From Thraustochytrium sp. TN22 (taxonomy: Eukaryota; Sar; Bigyra; Thraustochytrida; Thraustochytriidae), in the NCBI GenBank assembly GCA_013306675.1, contig JABLUY010000059.1, forward strand, positions 93,327-157,326: a stretch of 64,000 bases of DNA, read 5' to 3'. Positions 29,162 to 41,269 of this stretch are shown here, piece after piece (position 1 is the stretch's first letter; each line of letters opens with the position of its first letter). The notes beneath the pieces were generated by a model. That model made no database searches. It was given only the letters and a program-made list of their open reading frames with translations, and was not told where the DNA came from. Both the position numbers and the translations under genes were made by a program.

Positions 29162-29899
29162 AGAGGGCTGCTCGACTCCAAGCACCACGCTTTGGCGGCT
29201 AGCTACGAGGCCTGGGCCTTCGCTGTCCTGGCCAGCCATCGCCAGAGCCTGGCAACCCGAGCTGAGACGGTCCTGTGTAGTAGAGAGTACAAAACCGAAT
29301 TCACTTCTGATTGAAGGTAATGCGGCAAGTTCTTTTGCAGCCAGCCAGGCACGCGGTAAGTTCTTGGGTGCGTGCAGAGGGCGCGCCGCTCGTACCACCA
29401 ACTTGAGGCAGGCGGCACTTGTGGCTGCCGCTACTGAACTAGCCAGCCAGGCTGTTTCCGCACTTGAGAGGCCGGAGAAAAGCGTTCCTTTCCCTTGGTC
29501 TGTGCCTCTTCGCTAGCTTCACATTCATGAGTCTTTGCCCACTGACGAAATCGCTGCCTTGCCATGCTTGCTTCTTGCATGTTCTGTAGCTGGCTGCACG
29601 ACGCGCCACGCTGCGACTCCTGCGAGTGCGTTGACTTGCCTCGGTGGCTTGCTTTGTGATTTCGCCGGCCGGCGAGAAGTGACCCCTGCACCGGACGACG
29701 CGGCGCGGTAGCCGACTGGCACACCGCCGCTCGTGGCAAAAAAAACTCTGAGACAACCTTGCGCAAGCTGCGCGCCGCGGCCCAGGCGCAGGGCAGCCCG
29801 CACGCGCGGACAAGGGCCGCGGCCGCAGCGCTCCTCCCTGCTGGTCCGGCCCGCGCACCGTCGCAGCTCAGGGCGTGCGATGGAGCCGAGCTCACATGA
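29162..29899. other. intergenic, no gene recognised
   Basis: Downstream of the DUF1664 gene. Open frames on both strands are short and unconvincing. Base composition is mixed, with lower GC at 29280-29330. Confidence 0.35.
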
Positions 29900-30480
29900 A
29901 CGAGTCATGCGGAGGTATCTACTAAGCTACGCTCGACTCACCGCCGTCCCACGATACGGCCCAGGATGTGCGGGCGAACGCCGTGGTCAAGCTCCACCAG
30001 CTCTTGTGCGCGCAGGTACGCTGCGGCTGCGAGCAGGAGTGTCCGCACAAGTCCGGAGCCTCTTCTCTCTCATCACCAGGGACGGGAGGCCGCCTCACTG
30101 GCCCTCGCCGTCTTGAACAACGCGACACACCCGCGCCGGAGAGCATGCCAAAGCTGTCCGGGCTCGCGTCTTCCTCGCTCGCTGCACGACCCTTCGGTGC
30201 ATTTCAAATTGTGTCGGTCACCACGCCTCGCTCGCACACGGCAAGCTGCACGCCGGCCCCTTCCTCACGGCCGCCTGCCTCCCTGATGATGAGCGCAGGC
30301 ATCGTGGCGTCGCAGTCTCGCCTGGCCCCTCCATTGTCGAGGCCGCCACCGCAAGCCTAGCCACGGCCCCGAACGTCCTCTCCTGCTCGATCACTCGCAC
30401 ACGAGCTTCTCCACCTCGACGGGCACCGCCACTCGAGCTGATCTCGAGGTCCACACGCAGCGCCACGCTCTGCCGCGCGA
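29900..30480 (+). pseudogene. possible spliced or decayed ARM/HEAT-like coding fragments
   Basis: Short protein-like pieces appear in different plus-strand frames: DVRANAVVKLHQLLCAQ at about 29974-30015, flanked by AG and GT; REAASLALAVLNNATH just after a CACCAG acceptor at 30079; then HGKLHAGPFLTAACLP and SIVEAATASLATAPNV. An intron from 30016 to 30079 would join the first two in frame. Later pieces need extra frameshifts, so this is either a multi-exon gene I cannot resolve or a decayed one. Confidence 0.22.
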
Positions 30481-32022
30481 CGAGCTTTGATCGACGGCCA
30501 CATCCGCGCCGGCATGGATGTAAGCTCGCGGGCCCCAGCCGCGCCTCGACGCCGTCCGTCGCACCGCGGCGCCTCGCGACCCCACCTGCGCCGCGTCGCA
30601 CCTGCGCGACGCCGGCCGCGGACACGCCGCCGCTCGCGCTCTGCGCCGCCCCCGCGCGCGCTCGCGCGACGCTCGTCCATGCGCGCGGACATCCCGGGGT
30701 CAGTTGGCCAGCTGGAGAGCGCCGTCGCCGCGGCAGGCGAGGTGAACGTCCTCGCGGCCTCGCGCTCGCCTCGCCCGCCGCCGCTTCGCGCGGCGAGGCC
30801 CTCGCGCGCGCGAGGGCGGGCCCGCGCCGCGGCCGTGGTCCGCGCGGAGGCCCGTGTCGACGGCGTGGCCCACGTCGCCAGGCCCGCGCTGGCTGAGGCC
30901 CTCGGCCGCGACGACGGGCAGCTGGGACGCGTGGGACGCGTGGATAACGACGGCACAGGCTTCGTCGAGCCATCGACCTCGCGCGGCGAGGGTCGGCGGG
31001 GCGGCGCTGTGGAGACCGCCGCCGCGATGCAGCTGCTGCGACGGCGCGACGCCCGGGGCGTGCGGGGCGTGCCGAGCTTTGTGATCAGCACGGCGGGCGA
31101 CGGCAATCGGCTCGAGCGGGAATGGGCGACGGCAGGCCGGGCCTGGACGAGGCCAAGGCGCGGCTTGGGCGGCGGCTCGCGCTAAGGCTTGAGCTATGGC
31201 AACGGCGGGACGGCGACGGCTTGAGGGCTGAGACGGCGACGGCCTGAGGGCGAGATGGCGAGAGAGAGGAGGGGCTCGAGGGCGACGACGACGGTCCGAG
31301 GCGAGGCCCGGGATGAGGAGACGGCGAGGGCGACGGCAATGCAGCGCGACTGCGATGGCGGCGCCGCCTCTGGCGAATGGTCCGGGGTCGGGGCACGGTC
31401 TACAATGCGGCCGGCTGAGGCGCTTGAGGTGAGGCGCCTCGGGGCAGGGCGTCTTGGCGCTGGAGTAGGCAGGGCGAGGGTCGTTGGCTCGCCGGACGCT
31501 CTGCGGATGAGGCCTTGCGAGGCGGGGTGCAGAGCGCGGGTGAGGAAGTGAGGGAGTCGGACGCTTGGGCATGTGTTGCGAAGGGGTTGGCAAGGGCTCT
31601 GCAACCGCTTTGCGAGGCTTTCGCGAGGGTTTGAATGGGGCAACATCAGCTGGCGGATTCTCAGCAAGGGCTTTCGTGAGGCGTCCGGTGTATCCGCCAC
31701 TGCCTGAAGTCCGCCTGTGCGCTGCGAGCCCACGCGGGGCGTAGCAAAGCGACGAAGAGCTGTTCGAGGCGCGCCTGCGTGTAGCGACGGCGCGGCGGCG
31801 AGCAGCAGCAGCGGCCGGGGCGGCGGCGGAGACGGCGGCGGCGACAGCGAGTGGCGAGGGCGCCCGCAGCAGCAGCAGCAGCAGCAGTGACGGCGGCGGC
31901 GGCGGCGGCGGCGACGGCGGCGACGGCGGCGGCAACGACGACTCACGTGGCTTAGCTCTGCTGCTCTTCGCGACTGTGCTCCTCCTCTTCGCGCAGCCCG
32001 CGCGTGCGCGCCTGGACATTGC
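30481..32022. other. GC-rich intergenic region upstream of the Q-rich gene
   Basis: Long Arg/Ala-rich frames on both strands, but no convincing start or domain. A plus-strand frame at 30487-31185 contains GVRGVPSFVIS, reminiscent of DsbA-like proteins, but lacks the CxxC helix. 31868-31935 is a CAG/GGC microsatellite. 31995-32022 is the immediate leader of the next gene. Confidence 0.3.
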
Positions 32023-33443
32023 GTGATGTGGTACTTCTCCTATGTCTGGACGACCTTCGCGGCCTTCGCGCAGCTTATGGTCCAGTCCATGGCCCCCGTG
32101 GAAAAGATCCTGCTGATCATCTCTTACGTGGAGACGGCCTACTCTGTCTACGTGCATTCCGTCTTCCCCGTCATGATCATGATTTGCAGTGTCGTTTGCG
32201 TCCTCCTCTCCACCTGGACGGCCTGTAAGGCCTTGGCGCGGCATTTTGTGGGCCCCGACGGCAGCACTTGCCACGTGATGTTTCTCAGAGCCAGGCTCGA
32301 CAAGTTTGGGAAGATCCTCTTCCATCCCGCCAGCGTGGCTTGCAGGTTTTTCTGGAAGCTTGCCAACTTGCCTTGGGCACTTCACGAACTTTACCTCATG
32401 CGGTGTGACCTGCTGCAGATGGAGCACGAGTACGAGACAAGAATGGAAGGACTTCGCCGCGCGTATCGCAAGATCAGGCGCGCACAGCAGTGCAGGTCCA
32501 TTCGCATCCGCAATGGTGCATCAGTGCGCCTCAACGAACGCCGCGCTCGCCAATCATTTCGATGCCGCCAGGTGAGGGACGTCCTCGACACGTTGGTCAT
32601 GAAAGCCAAGACCCTCCTGAGCGCCTCGGTCCGAATCGCCACTGCAAGCAACGTACGCCTTGTGCCGGCCTCCTTGGCGGCTGCGGTCGAGCGCTGGGAG
32701 GCCGAGCGCAACAGGCAAACGCAGCTCATGAGGCTCCACTTGGGTCGCAACCAAGGGCCGGGAATCTTGTATGCGCGCACGCCTTTGCAATTTGGGCAGT
32801 CGTCTTCAGAGCATACTTTGCACCAGCTCTCGCATCGTCTTTTCGAGCTGGATCCTTCTCAAGGCAATGATGTGCCCGCCCTGGCCCAGGCGAACGTGGA
32901 GCTCGCATCATTTCGACAGCATCTTCAAACCAACACGCAGCAGCAGCAACAACTTGTAAGCCAGCAGCTGCGGTTTGTTAGCCAGCAGTGGGAGCCATTC
33001 GAGCCGAGCCAGACTCAGACTTTCGAGCACAATTCGTCTTTGGAAATCGTACAGCCGCAGCAGGTGCAAAAGGGCGAGCAGCTGACACCACCACAACAGT
33101 TTTCCGAGCTGGACCAGCCTCAGGATGCCGCCGAGCAGGCCCGGGCTCTGGAGAATGATGATGCTGTCCCATCGCAACAGCCTTGTAATACTGAAATGCA
33201 GCAGCAGCAGCAGCCTGCAAGCCAGCAGCTTGCTAACCGGCAGCGACCGCCTTCCGAGCCGAGCCAGACTCAGACCTTCGAGCAGGCCCAGACTCTGGAC
33301 TCCGTGCAGTCGCAGCAGGCGCAAGAGCGGCAGCAGGTGCAGGCGCAGCAGCAGCAGCAGCAGCAGCAGCAGTCCGAGCTGGACCAGCCTCAAGATGATG
33401 CCGAGCAGGTCCAGGCTCAGGAGAATGAAAGGCCATGTCCTTC

Positions 33444-33477
<34 letters not shown>

Positions 33478-34910
33478 GGCCAGGACGAGGAGCCGCAGGT
33501 GCATCTCCATGTCATTAATTTCTTCCCGCAAGCGTCCGTGATCAACCACATCATGCCCCAAGGCGCATTTCGAATTGCCTTCGCCGAGGCCGCCTCGCGT
33601 ACCGCGAATGGCAGCACCGAGCAGCCGCACCAGCCGCACCAGCCAGGTGCCGACCCGGTGGGAAGTGTTGCTTCGCCCGTGCAGGCCCCTGAGGCCGAGC
33701 TCCGAGCAGAAGACAAAAGACTGTCGCAGGAGCTGCACGGTGCTGGCCCGTCCAGCGAGACCAGCTCGAATCTTCACAAAATGCAGGCTGAGCCACGCCA
33801 GGATCCTCAGCAGCCGGAGAATGCTGGCACACCCGTAGTAGTAGGCGACTCGCGTGCCTCGGAGGATGAGACTGCGGCTTCACAGCACATCGGCGACCCC
33901 GCCCCCCTTGGCGAAGAAATCACGCGCCCTGAGGGGGCGCAGACCGAGCCTCTCACTTCGGAAGATGATCATGCGCTGCTCGAGGTGCCACGGCAGCAGA
34001 GCGATGCTGGTGAGGCCGCCGAAGCCGACTTGCGCGCCCTGGCCGTGGACGCCGAGGCTCCACAGCAGTTGGATGCGCAGGTCCATGGCGCACTGGCCGA
34101 GGTCATGTCCAATGTTGCTGATATGCGGCGACAGCAGCAGCAGCATCAACAACAGCAGCGACAGTTCCTGCAGGACAGACTTGACAGATTTCTGCGGCTG
34201 GTGCAGCTGCAGCAGTTCTTGCAGCTGTACCTGCTCGTACACCAATGCGGGCGTCCAGCTCTCGTCTCGGCCGGTCCCGCAAGGCAGGAAGGGGCCAACA
34301 TGGCTGCCACGACTGGGCCTCTTGTCGGAGATGGCTGCGCCAAGCAGACCTCGCAGCAAGACGAAAAGGAGACGGGCGCACCTTCGCAGCAGGCCACGAC
34401 CGCGGATTTCAGGGCCAAGTCCGAGGAAGTATCGCAACAACAGGGGAGCGGCGAGATGATCAACTTGAACGAGGCAACCGAGCAGTCCATTTTGAGCGAG
34501 GATACAACGCTGCCGCAGCGAGACCGGCCGCCGACGGGCGACTGCGATGGCGTTGCCAGCAGGGACCAGCGAGCTGCCAAGGAGGCCAGCAGTGTACAAA
34601 ACAACGAGCGGCAAGAGCAGACTGCCCAAACGGACTTGCCTGTCGAGTCCAAGGACGCTCTGCGCACGGAATCTGAGGCCGGCGCGACGCCGCAAAAGCA
34701 GCGGGACAAGGCTCTGGGGGTGCACAAGGCCGTTTTGCTCACGCAAAAGGATCAATCCAAACGCCCTTCCACCCCTCCCGGCCAGGCGACTGGACCGTCG
34801 CTGCAGCAGCAGCGAAATCACGCGGATACGTCCCCAGAGGCCGGTGTCTTTGCGCAGGTCGAATACAGTGCGCAAGATTGTAGAGACGAGGAACGTGGAC
34901 AAGCACCACC

Positions 34911-34990
<80 letters not shown>

Positions 34991-37749
34991 TGAACCGTGG
35001 CAACTTGGCGTCGCCCGCCTCTGGTGAACCGCAACCGTGGCGGGAGCTGGACACTAACAACAAGTCGCAGAAACCGACTGAGCAGCCGCCCAATGAGCTG
35101 GACAGCCATGTCAACGAGTCGCACAACCCGACCGAGCAGCCGCAGCCGCCGAACGAGCTAAACAGTGCGGTGCCGGACGAGCCATGCACCTCTGACAAGG
35201 TCTCCTCTGTCTCTGAGGGGCCACAGCCGCGGCAAGAGCGCGACACCTCGATCCCGGCAAGCGAAGCCGCCGAGCCGAAGCCGGCTGCGGCGCTCGAGCC
35301 GACCGAACAGCCGCAAGCGCCGTGCGACGCGGTTTCGGCCCGCGCGGCCATCGCGTCGAAGCCGACGGAAGCGCGCGAACCGACCGCTCAGCCTCCACTG
35401 CGGCAAGTCGTGGGCGACGCGATCCCGGCCAGCGAGGCCGTCGCGTCGAAGGCAGCTGCGGCGCTCAAGCCGGACGATGCGCCGACGCCGGCCGAAGCTC
35501 GCAATTCAATCAGGCAGCCACAAGAGCGGCACGTGCTGGGCAACACGGTCCCGGCCACCGCGGCCGTCGCGCCGAAGCCAGCTGCGGCGCTCAAGTCGGA
35601 CGATGCGCCGAAGCCGGCCGAAACTTGCAATCCGATCAGGCAGCCGCAAGAGCGGCACGTGCTGGGCAACGCGGTCCCGGCCATCGCGGCCGTCGCGCCG
35701 AAGCCAGCTGCCGCGCTCAAGCCGGACGTTGCGCCCAACACAACTGCGCTCCCCAGGCAGACTGAACAACACCAAGAGCAAGCGCGTCAGGCGCGAGACA
35801 ACGCGGTCACGGGCAGCGCCGCCGTCGCGTCGAAGCCGACCGAAGCGCGCAATTCGACCGGACAGTCGCAACAATGGCACGTGCTGAGCAAGGTGGCTCC
35901 GGCTGTGGCAAACGCGCAGGGCGTCCAGAATGTGGCGCTTTCCGTACGTGGTGCAGGCAATCGGGGCAATGCTAACGTGGAGAACGTGGCGCCTTTTCTT
36001 GCGGGTCCGAACAGCTTGAAACCCATCATTGTCAGAGCCATGCCTGCTGGGGCGACATTTCGTCTCACACGTGTCGAAGCAGCCCTCGGTGACACGGCGA
36101 GATCTCTCTTGGTTCTTCGACCTGTGTTGCGTGCACTGCTCGAGATCAAGGACTCCGTCCAAAGGTATTATAGCTCCCGGCTCGCTGGCATCGTCTGTGC
36201 GGGGAGGGCGGCCAACGTGGAGGGCCGCGCGGCGATCGATGTGGAGCCCGATCGCTTTCGGGAGGAAATCTCGAAGCTCCTGGCCGCGACGGAGAAAACG
36301 GCTCAAGAGGTTCTGAAGGGGGAGCTTTGGAACATGTGCGTGGAGAGGTTGGCGGAGGACCCCGTGTTGGAAGGCGTGGTCCTTGCGGATGCGCGGCTCA
36401 GCCACGAGCTCAGAGAGGGGTTCACCGCCCTGTTCGCTAAAGTGAGCTACCTTCCGGCGAAGGAAAGGAGAATCCTTGAAGAAGATCTTCGCCTGCGCAT
36501 GGCCCCGCGCGCGGCAAAGATTGTGGACGGGCTCAGGAAGAAGGCCTTCAGCCATCCAAGGCCTGGGGCGAGCCGCACGACGCAGCGAGCGGCCTCGGAG
36601 CGCCAGCAGGGCACAGTCGACGAGCTTACTGTAATATGCGAGCGGATCCATCTCTGCGTGTCGAGCGCATACATGCCGAATCCCGCTTCGCACGACCGCA
36701 CTCGTGATGAGCGGGATTCTTGGTTGCGCCGCGGGACTGACGGGCGGCTCCATGACGCATTTGGTTTCTCGGAAGAGATGGAAGTGGACGAGCAGGCGAT
36801 TGACAGGCGGGAGGCCGGGAACGACGATGAGGATGTGCACCGCACTCGTGATGAGCGGGATTCTTGGTTGCGCCGCGGGACCGACGGGCGGCTCCATGAC
36901 GCATTTGGTTTCTCGGAAGAGATGGAAGTGGACGAGCAGGCGATTGACAGGCGGGAGGCCGGGAACGACGATGAGGATGTGCACATGTCCGCCGTGGACG
37001 ACGAAGAGCGCCAGAACATCCCGGACAATGCGCGTTCGGGTCACCTCGCGCAGTGCAGGCTTCAAATGGGTCTGCCCGCCTTGGTTATTGAACCTCGCAG
37101 ATTTGAGTTTGAGCAAAGCACACCGAGATCCGGTTTGTCGCCGCGGCTTCAGGAAAACCAGCAGATGCTTTCCCCCACGACTGGTGACAGCCTCTTCTCG
37201 TCGTCGCCGCCGCAGACGCCGGAGGACTCGGGCCACAGGCAAGAGCAAGGCCATGGCGGAGGCGGTGGTGGTGCCTCGTTCTTCGCTGACCTGCCTAACC
37301 CGGGTGCGCCGAAGCGCAAGAACGATGATGCCGACTTGGGACCTGTGAAGCGACGCAAGGTGGATGGTCTGATCCCCAAGGTGGAAGGAATGCCCGGCAG
37401 CAGCAAGGTGTGCTGGGTGCGAACGCGGCGGGGGTACACGATGCGGACGAAGCGCACATGGCTTGGGAGGGATTGCGACCAGCCTGGCCGCATCATGCGT
37501 ATGTTCGCATGTGGCCGGGCGAGGCTGGCGGAGCGCAACAAACGGCACAAGCAGAACTGGTGGGCCGAGAAGTTTTACATGCCGTTGCTCGAGCCAGGCA
37601 GGTATGGCCAGTTTTATCGGCCGGAAGAGTTCTGGTTGAAGAAGCGCCCGAGGGCTTTGGTGGAGCTTGTTCTTCCACTCCGCGCACGGCTCGGGTCTGC
37701 GGCCAAGCGGCGCAGGCTCAAGGCAGGGGTGAAGAAAGGGCAGCGGTAG
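32023..37749 (+). CDS. glutamine-rich 1,908-aa protein, N-terminal membrane helices and C-terminal basic domain
   Basis: One exon, visibly less GC-rich than its neighbours. Residues 1-70 hold two hydrophobic segments (ILLIISYVETAYSVYV; FPVMIMICSVVCVLLSTW), then a basic helical region. Residues about 300-1,300 are Gln-rich and low-complexity, with several CAG runs including (CAG)26. Tandem 42-residue units (cores PAAALKPDDAP and QPQERHVLGN) lie at about 1,140-1,260. A helical domain at about 1,330-1,520 is followed by two 48-residue units (ERDSWLRRGTDGRLHDAFGF) at about 1,560-1,654. Near the end are a nuclear-signal-like PKRKNDDADLGPVKRRK and a conserved-looking motif, HKQNWWAEKFYMPLLEPGRY. 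The C-terminal motif recurs, broken, at 53.6-55.2 kb. I do not recognise the family. Membrane helices plus a nuclear signal are contradictory, so targeting is open. Confidence 0.8.
34912..34989 (+). repeat. uninterrupted (CAG)26 tract
   Basis: 78 bp of pure CAG within the coding frame, giving 26 consecutive glutamines without CAA interruptions. Shorter CAG runs occur at about 33346-33371 and 33445-33475. Confidence 0.97.
35443..35820 (+). repeat. 126-bp tandem coding repeats in the Q-rich gene
   Basis: Units begin at 35443, 35569 and 35695, exactly 126 bp apart. The first two are close copies; the third keeps only its first third and then diverges. Confidence 0.85.
36697..36984 (+). repeat. 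144-bp tandem duplication in the Q-rich gene
   Basis: Two adjacent 144-bp units (36697-36840 and 36841-36984) are nearly identical, with one T/C difference seen (GGACTGACG versus GGACCGACG). Each encodes 48 residues. Confidence 0.93.
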
Positions 37750-38389
37750 GTTGTCTGAGCGTGTGTTGCAGGCGCTGCCTGAGAGAGGCACGCAAAGTCT
37801 CCTTTGCGAACGGAGATGCCTCTCTCTCTCTTCAGGGATGCGCTCTCTCCCTCTCCCCCCCCCCCCCCTCTGTCTCTTGTACCTTTGCAGTGTTGGCGGT
37901 ATGTAAATGCAGGGATCGCTTGACTGCGACTGCAAAGCGAGCGAGAGGCAGGCTTGAATGATGTGTCCATCCAATCCGTCTGTTCGTCCGCGCACAGGCT
38001 CCGTAGTGCGCAGAAGCTGCGCAAAACTGACTGAGTAGGCAAAGCGCGCCATCGGGGTCGTCCTTGCGAGGATCGGCGGCAGTCTCGAGAATTTGACTCT
38101 GGTCGCCCAAACGAGATCGCTCGATCACAAATGCACGCGCAAGCCATTTCGATACGATAAAGTTGGGCGAGATGGCGCGCGGAAGCTAGCTAGCTAGCTT
38201 TCAGGTTGTCCTTGCGAGTCCAACGGTCTTACACGTACGATGGGTCTTGGCCTTGACTCGAAGTGGCCAACGCGAATGCCGGACCTGACTGCGAGAGCAA
38301 GCGGGCGAGCGCGCAAGCCAAGTAGCCTCTTTCGCTAAGCTTAGATGGTCGATGGTGCATTGATGAAGATGTCACATGGTGCGCAGAAG
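37750..38389. other. convergent intergenic region
   Basis: 640 bp between the stops of the Q-rich gene and the Rab gene. Holds a C-run (about 37852-37867) beside a CT-rich run, and (TAGC)4 at about 38184-38199. No gene seen. Confidence 0.5.
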
Positions 38390-39202
38390 CTAGCAGCAAG
38401 AGTTGTTGGGGTTGGGACCGTTGGGGTTGTCCTTGCGAATGTCGACAGTCTCGCCTTCGAGCTTGACCTCGCCGTCGTCGCCAGCGCGATTGTCAGACTC
38501 GAGCGCGCGCACGCGCGTGACGTGGTGCTCGAAGACCTGCTCGACGAGGCTCTCAAAGGCGAAGCTGACGGCGTCGCCCTTGAGCGCGGAAGCCTCGACA
38601 AAGTACAGGTTGTGCTGCTCAGCGAAGGCGCGGCCCTCGTCGCGTGAGACGGCGCGCGCGTCCTCCATGTCGCTCTTGTTACCGACGACCATGAGCTTGA
38701 TATCGCGGTCGGCGTGCGACTGCACCTCGGAGAGCCAGCGCTTGAGGTTCGTGAAGGTCTCGCGGTCCGTGATGTCGTACACGAGCAGGGCGGCCACCGC
38801 GCCTCGGTAGTACGCCTTGGTAATAGCGCGGTACCGCTCCTGGCCGGCCGTGTCCCAGATCTGGCACTTGATCGTCTTACCCTGGACCTGGAGCTCCTTT
38901 GTTGCGAACTCCACGCCGATCGTGTGCTTGGTATCGTAGTTGAACTCGCCGCGTCGGTATTGGCTGAGCAAGCAAGTCTTGCCTACGCCGCTGTCACCCA
39001 CCAGCACCAGCTGCGCGCCGACCGCGTGGGCTCCTTTTTGTCAGTTTCAAGCTGCGCCACGCCTGCGCCCTAGGAGGGCCTGCCTGCCTGCCTGCCTGCC
39101 TTGGCCTGCCAGCGTGCTCGGTTGCGCCGGGCCTCCGCTGCCGCGTGCACGTACCTTGAAGAGATAGTCATAGTCGCGCTTCACGGCGTTCTGGATCGCC
39201 AT
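38390..39202 (-). CDS. RAB11: Rab11-like small GTPase, two exons
   Basis: Exon 1 is 39202-39155 ([16 protein letters not shown]); a 144-nt intron (39154-39011) has AAG|GTAC and GCGCAG|CTG borders; exon 2 is 39010-38390. Together they give 222 residues. G1 GDSGVGKT (21-28), [13 protein letters not shown] switch II, NKSD and SAL guanine motifs are all present. The effector-type stretch [12 protein letters not shown] and [18 protein letters not shown] point to the Rab11 branch, which controls recycling-endosome and trans-Golgi traffic. The C-terminus NNSCC is a double-cysteine geranylgeranylation signal. The intron position right after YLFK splits the conserved DYLFK-LVL junction. Distinguishing Rab11 from close relatives (Rab2, Rab14) would need a tree. 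Confidence 0.93.
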
Positions 39203-40677
39203 GCTGCCGGTCTTGAGCGCCGCGCGACTGTCGCGGGTCGGCTCGAGCTTCTTCTGCCCTGTTCTGCTCTGCTGCTCGCTCGCTTGTACGAGCAAATCGC
39301 GCGGGCCGGGCTCCTGCGCCGCTGCCGCCGCCGGGGCCTGCGCCGCTGGACCAGCTGTCCTCGCCGCCGCCGCCGCCGCTGCCGCCGCCGCCGCCGCTGC
39401 CACCGCCGCCGCCGACTGCCGCGGGCGAGCCTCGGGATGCCGCTCTGCGTGGCGGCCGCGATGACGACGCTGACGAAGAAGGACATCGATGATAGGGGGC
39501 GGTGATTCGGTCACCTCTTGGGCCGTTTTCTTCTTCTTCTGGCCTGACGACCGTCTCTGCACTGCACGCCTCGCAACCGGCTTTGCTTTTGGTTGGCATG
39601 CTTGTGAGCTGGCTGGCCGTTCTCGTCAGCATGACTCAGCAGCCAGCCAGAGCAGACCATGGAACGAGGCGGAGCAACGCGAGATGAAGAAGTGCTTCAA
39701 GTGATGAGTCGGGCCTGTGCGTGGAGAACTCCAAAATGCCATGCAGCATTACAGCTGCAGCGGACACGGAGGATCCTGCACGCACGTGCAGTTCAACGCA
39801 AGTTGCTGCTTGAAGCGAGCTGCCAAGCATCACGAAGGCGAGCGGAACTTGGTTCCTCAACCTGTGAAGACGTCGTGGTCACGACGGCGCCGACGTACAC
39901 TACCCGCCTCTCTCTCTTCTCTCTCTCGCACACTGATCTGAGTCAGGCTCTCTCCAACAAAAATGACATTTCGCATTCGTGCCCGCGGCCCATTTCTCCA
40001 CGTTCTGCGTCCAGCTCAGGCTCGCCGCCGCTCGCTCGCTCGCTCGCTCGCTAGCTAGAGATCCCAGTCAAGCTCGTGCCGGGCTACTAATAACCCGACC
40101 ATGGTGGCGACGGGCAGCCTCCGACGTCGGCCCGGACGCGGCGGCCAAGGCCAGAGCTAGCTAGCCTTGCGGGCACGAGAGACGGCATGAAGACCATCGT
40201 GCGCTGCGTGCAGCGGTCTGGCCTGGCCTGGCCTGGCGTTGCATTGCGTTGCATTGCGTTGCATCGCGTTGATTGCAGCGCTGCGCCTTGCCTCCCAGAG
40301 GACTCGGAGTCCATGCGAAGCGGCCCAAGCGGCGGCCTAACGCGGTTGGCGCTGCGGGCTTGTGCGCCTCTCCGCCTCTTCTCGCGCGGCGCGGCGCGGC
40401 GGCCTGCGCGGGCGCGTGCGCGCGGCAGACCGGAAGGCGGCTCGCGCGGCGGCAGGGCAGGCGACGGCGGCGGCGGCGGCGGAGCACGGCGCGGCGGCGC
40501 GAGCAGGCGGCGCCGGCAGGGCTGTGTCGCGGCGGGGCGCGGCGCGGCGCGGCGCGGCGCGCAGCGCGGATCGCGGGATCGCGGCGACGCCGTGGTCGGC
40601 GAGGGCGACGGGCAGAGGCGCGGGCAGGAAAAGGCGGCGGCGCGGCAGCAGCGGAGCGGCGGTGAGAGAGAGGCAAG
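39203..40677. promoter_or_regulatory. divergent region between Rab11-like gene and Tim17
   Basis: 1.5 kb between divergent genes. CCG-trinucleotide runs (39360-39415), GCTC repeats ending in GCTAGCTAG (40030-40060), a GCATTGCGTT repeat (40230-40270) and CGGCG runs near 40530-40560. The low-complexity frames here are not coding-like. Confidence 0.4.
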
Positions 40678-41256
40678 ATGGAGCACGGCAGGGACCCGTG
40701 CCCGTACCGCATCCTGGATGACGTCGGCGGCGCGTTCGCCATCGGCGCGGGCGGCGGCTCAATATGGTTCGCGATCAAGGGCCTGCGGAACTCGCCGCGC
40801 GGCGAGCGCCTGGCCGGCATGATGACCTCGGTGAAGACGCGCGCGCCCGTCATGGGCGGCAGCTTCGCGGTCTGGGGCCTGCTGTTCGCCTCGTTCGACT
40901 GCACGCTTGCCGCGGTCCGGAAACGCGAGGATCCGTACAACTCCATCCTGGCCGGCGCCGCCACGGGCGGTGTGCTGGCGGCGCGCATGGGCCCGCGCGC
41001 CATGGCGCAGCACGCCTTTATCGGCGGCGCTCTGCTCGCCGCCATTGAGGGCATGTCCATCTGGCTCACGCAGACGCTCACCCAGACCACGCAGGCGGCC
41101 GCCGGCCCCATTGAGCGTGCCAAGCCGCCCCCTGTCACCGCCACGCTCGGCGGCACGGGCTACCTTGACACGAGCTCGCTCGTGGACACCACGGGCCAGG
41201 CGTCCTTTGACATCAACGAGGCCGCGGCCGACATTTACTCGAACAAGCACACTTAG
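40678..41256 (+). CDS. TIM17: Tim17, mitochondrial inner-membrane import subunit
   Basis: A 192-residue protein matching Tim17 throughout. It starts [20 protein letters not shown], close to the family's start with its R/DP-P-I-D motif, then [17 protein letters not shown] and [26 protein letters not shown] with the signature Gly-rich helices. [17 protein letters not shown] and [15 protein letters not shown] give the third and fourth membrane helices. Tim17 with Tim23 moves presequence proteins across the inner membrane, and Tim17 supplies the translocation path. The tail after about residue 145 is longer and Pro/Thr-rich. The conserved acidic residues of helices 1-2 (D in LDDVGGAF, D in FDCT) are present. 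Confidence 0.95.
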   Translation: MEHGRDPCPYRILDDVGGAFAIGAGGGSIWFAIKGLRNSPRGERLAGMMTSVKTRAPVMGGSFAVWGLLFASFDCTLAAVRKREDPYNSILAGAATGGVLAARMGPRAMAQHAFIGGALLAAIEGMSIWLTQTLTQTTQAAAGPIERAKPPPVTATLGGTGYLDTSSLVDTTGQASFDINEAAADIYSNKHT

Positions 41257-41269
41257 ACTGATTTTCCGT

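Noticed and set aside
30487-31185. DsbA-like GVRGVPSFVIS phrase
   Set aside because: The CxxC active-site helix and the rest of the fold are absent; treated only as a hint of a possible unresolved gene.
35506-38052. 848-codon minus-strand frame opposite the Q-rich gene
   Set aside because: It mirrors the coding repeats of the plus-strand gene and includes Leu runs that are antisense of CAG tracts.
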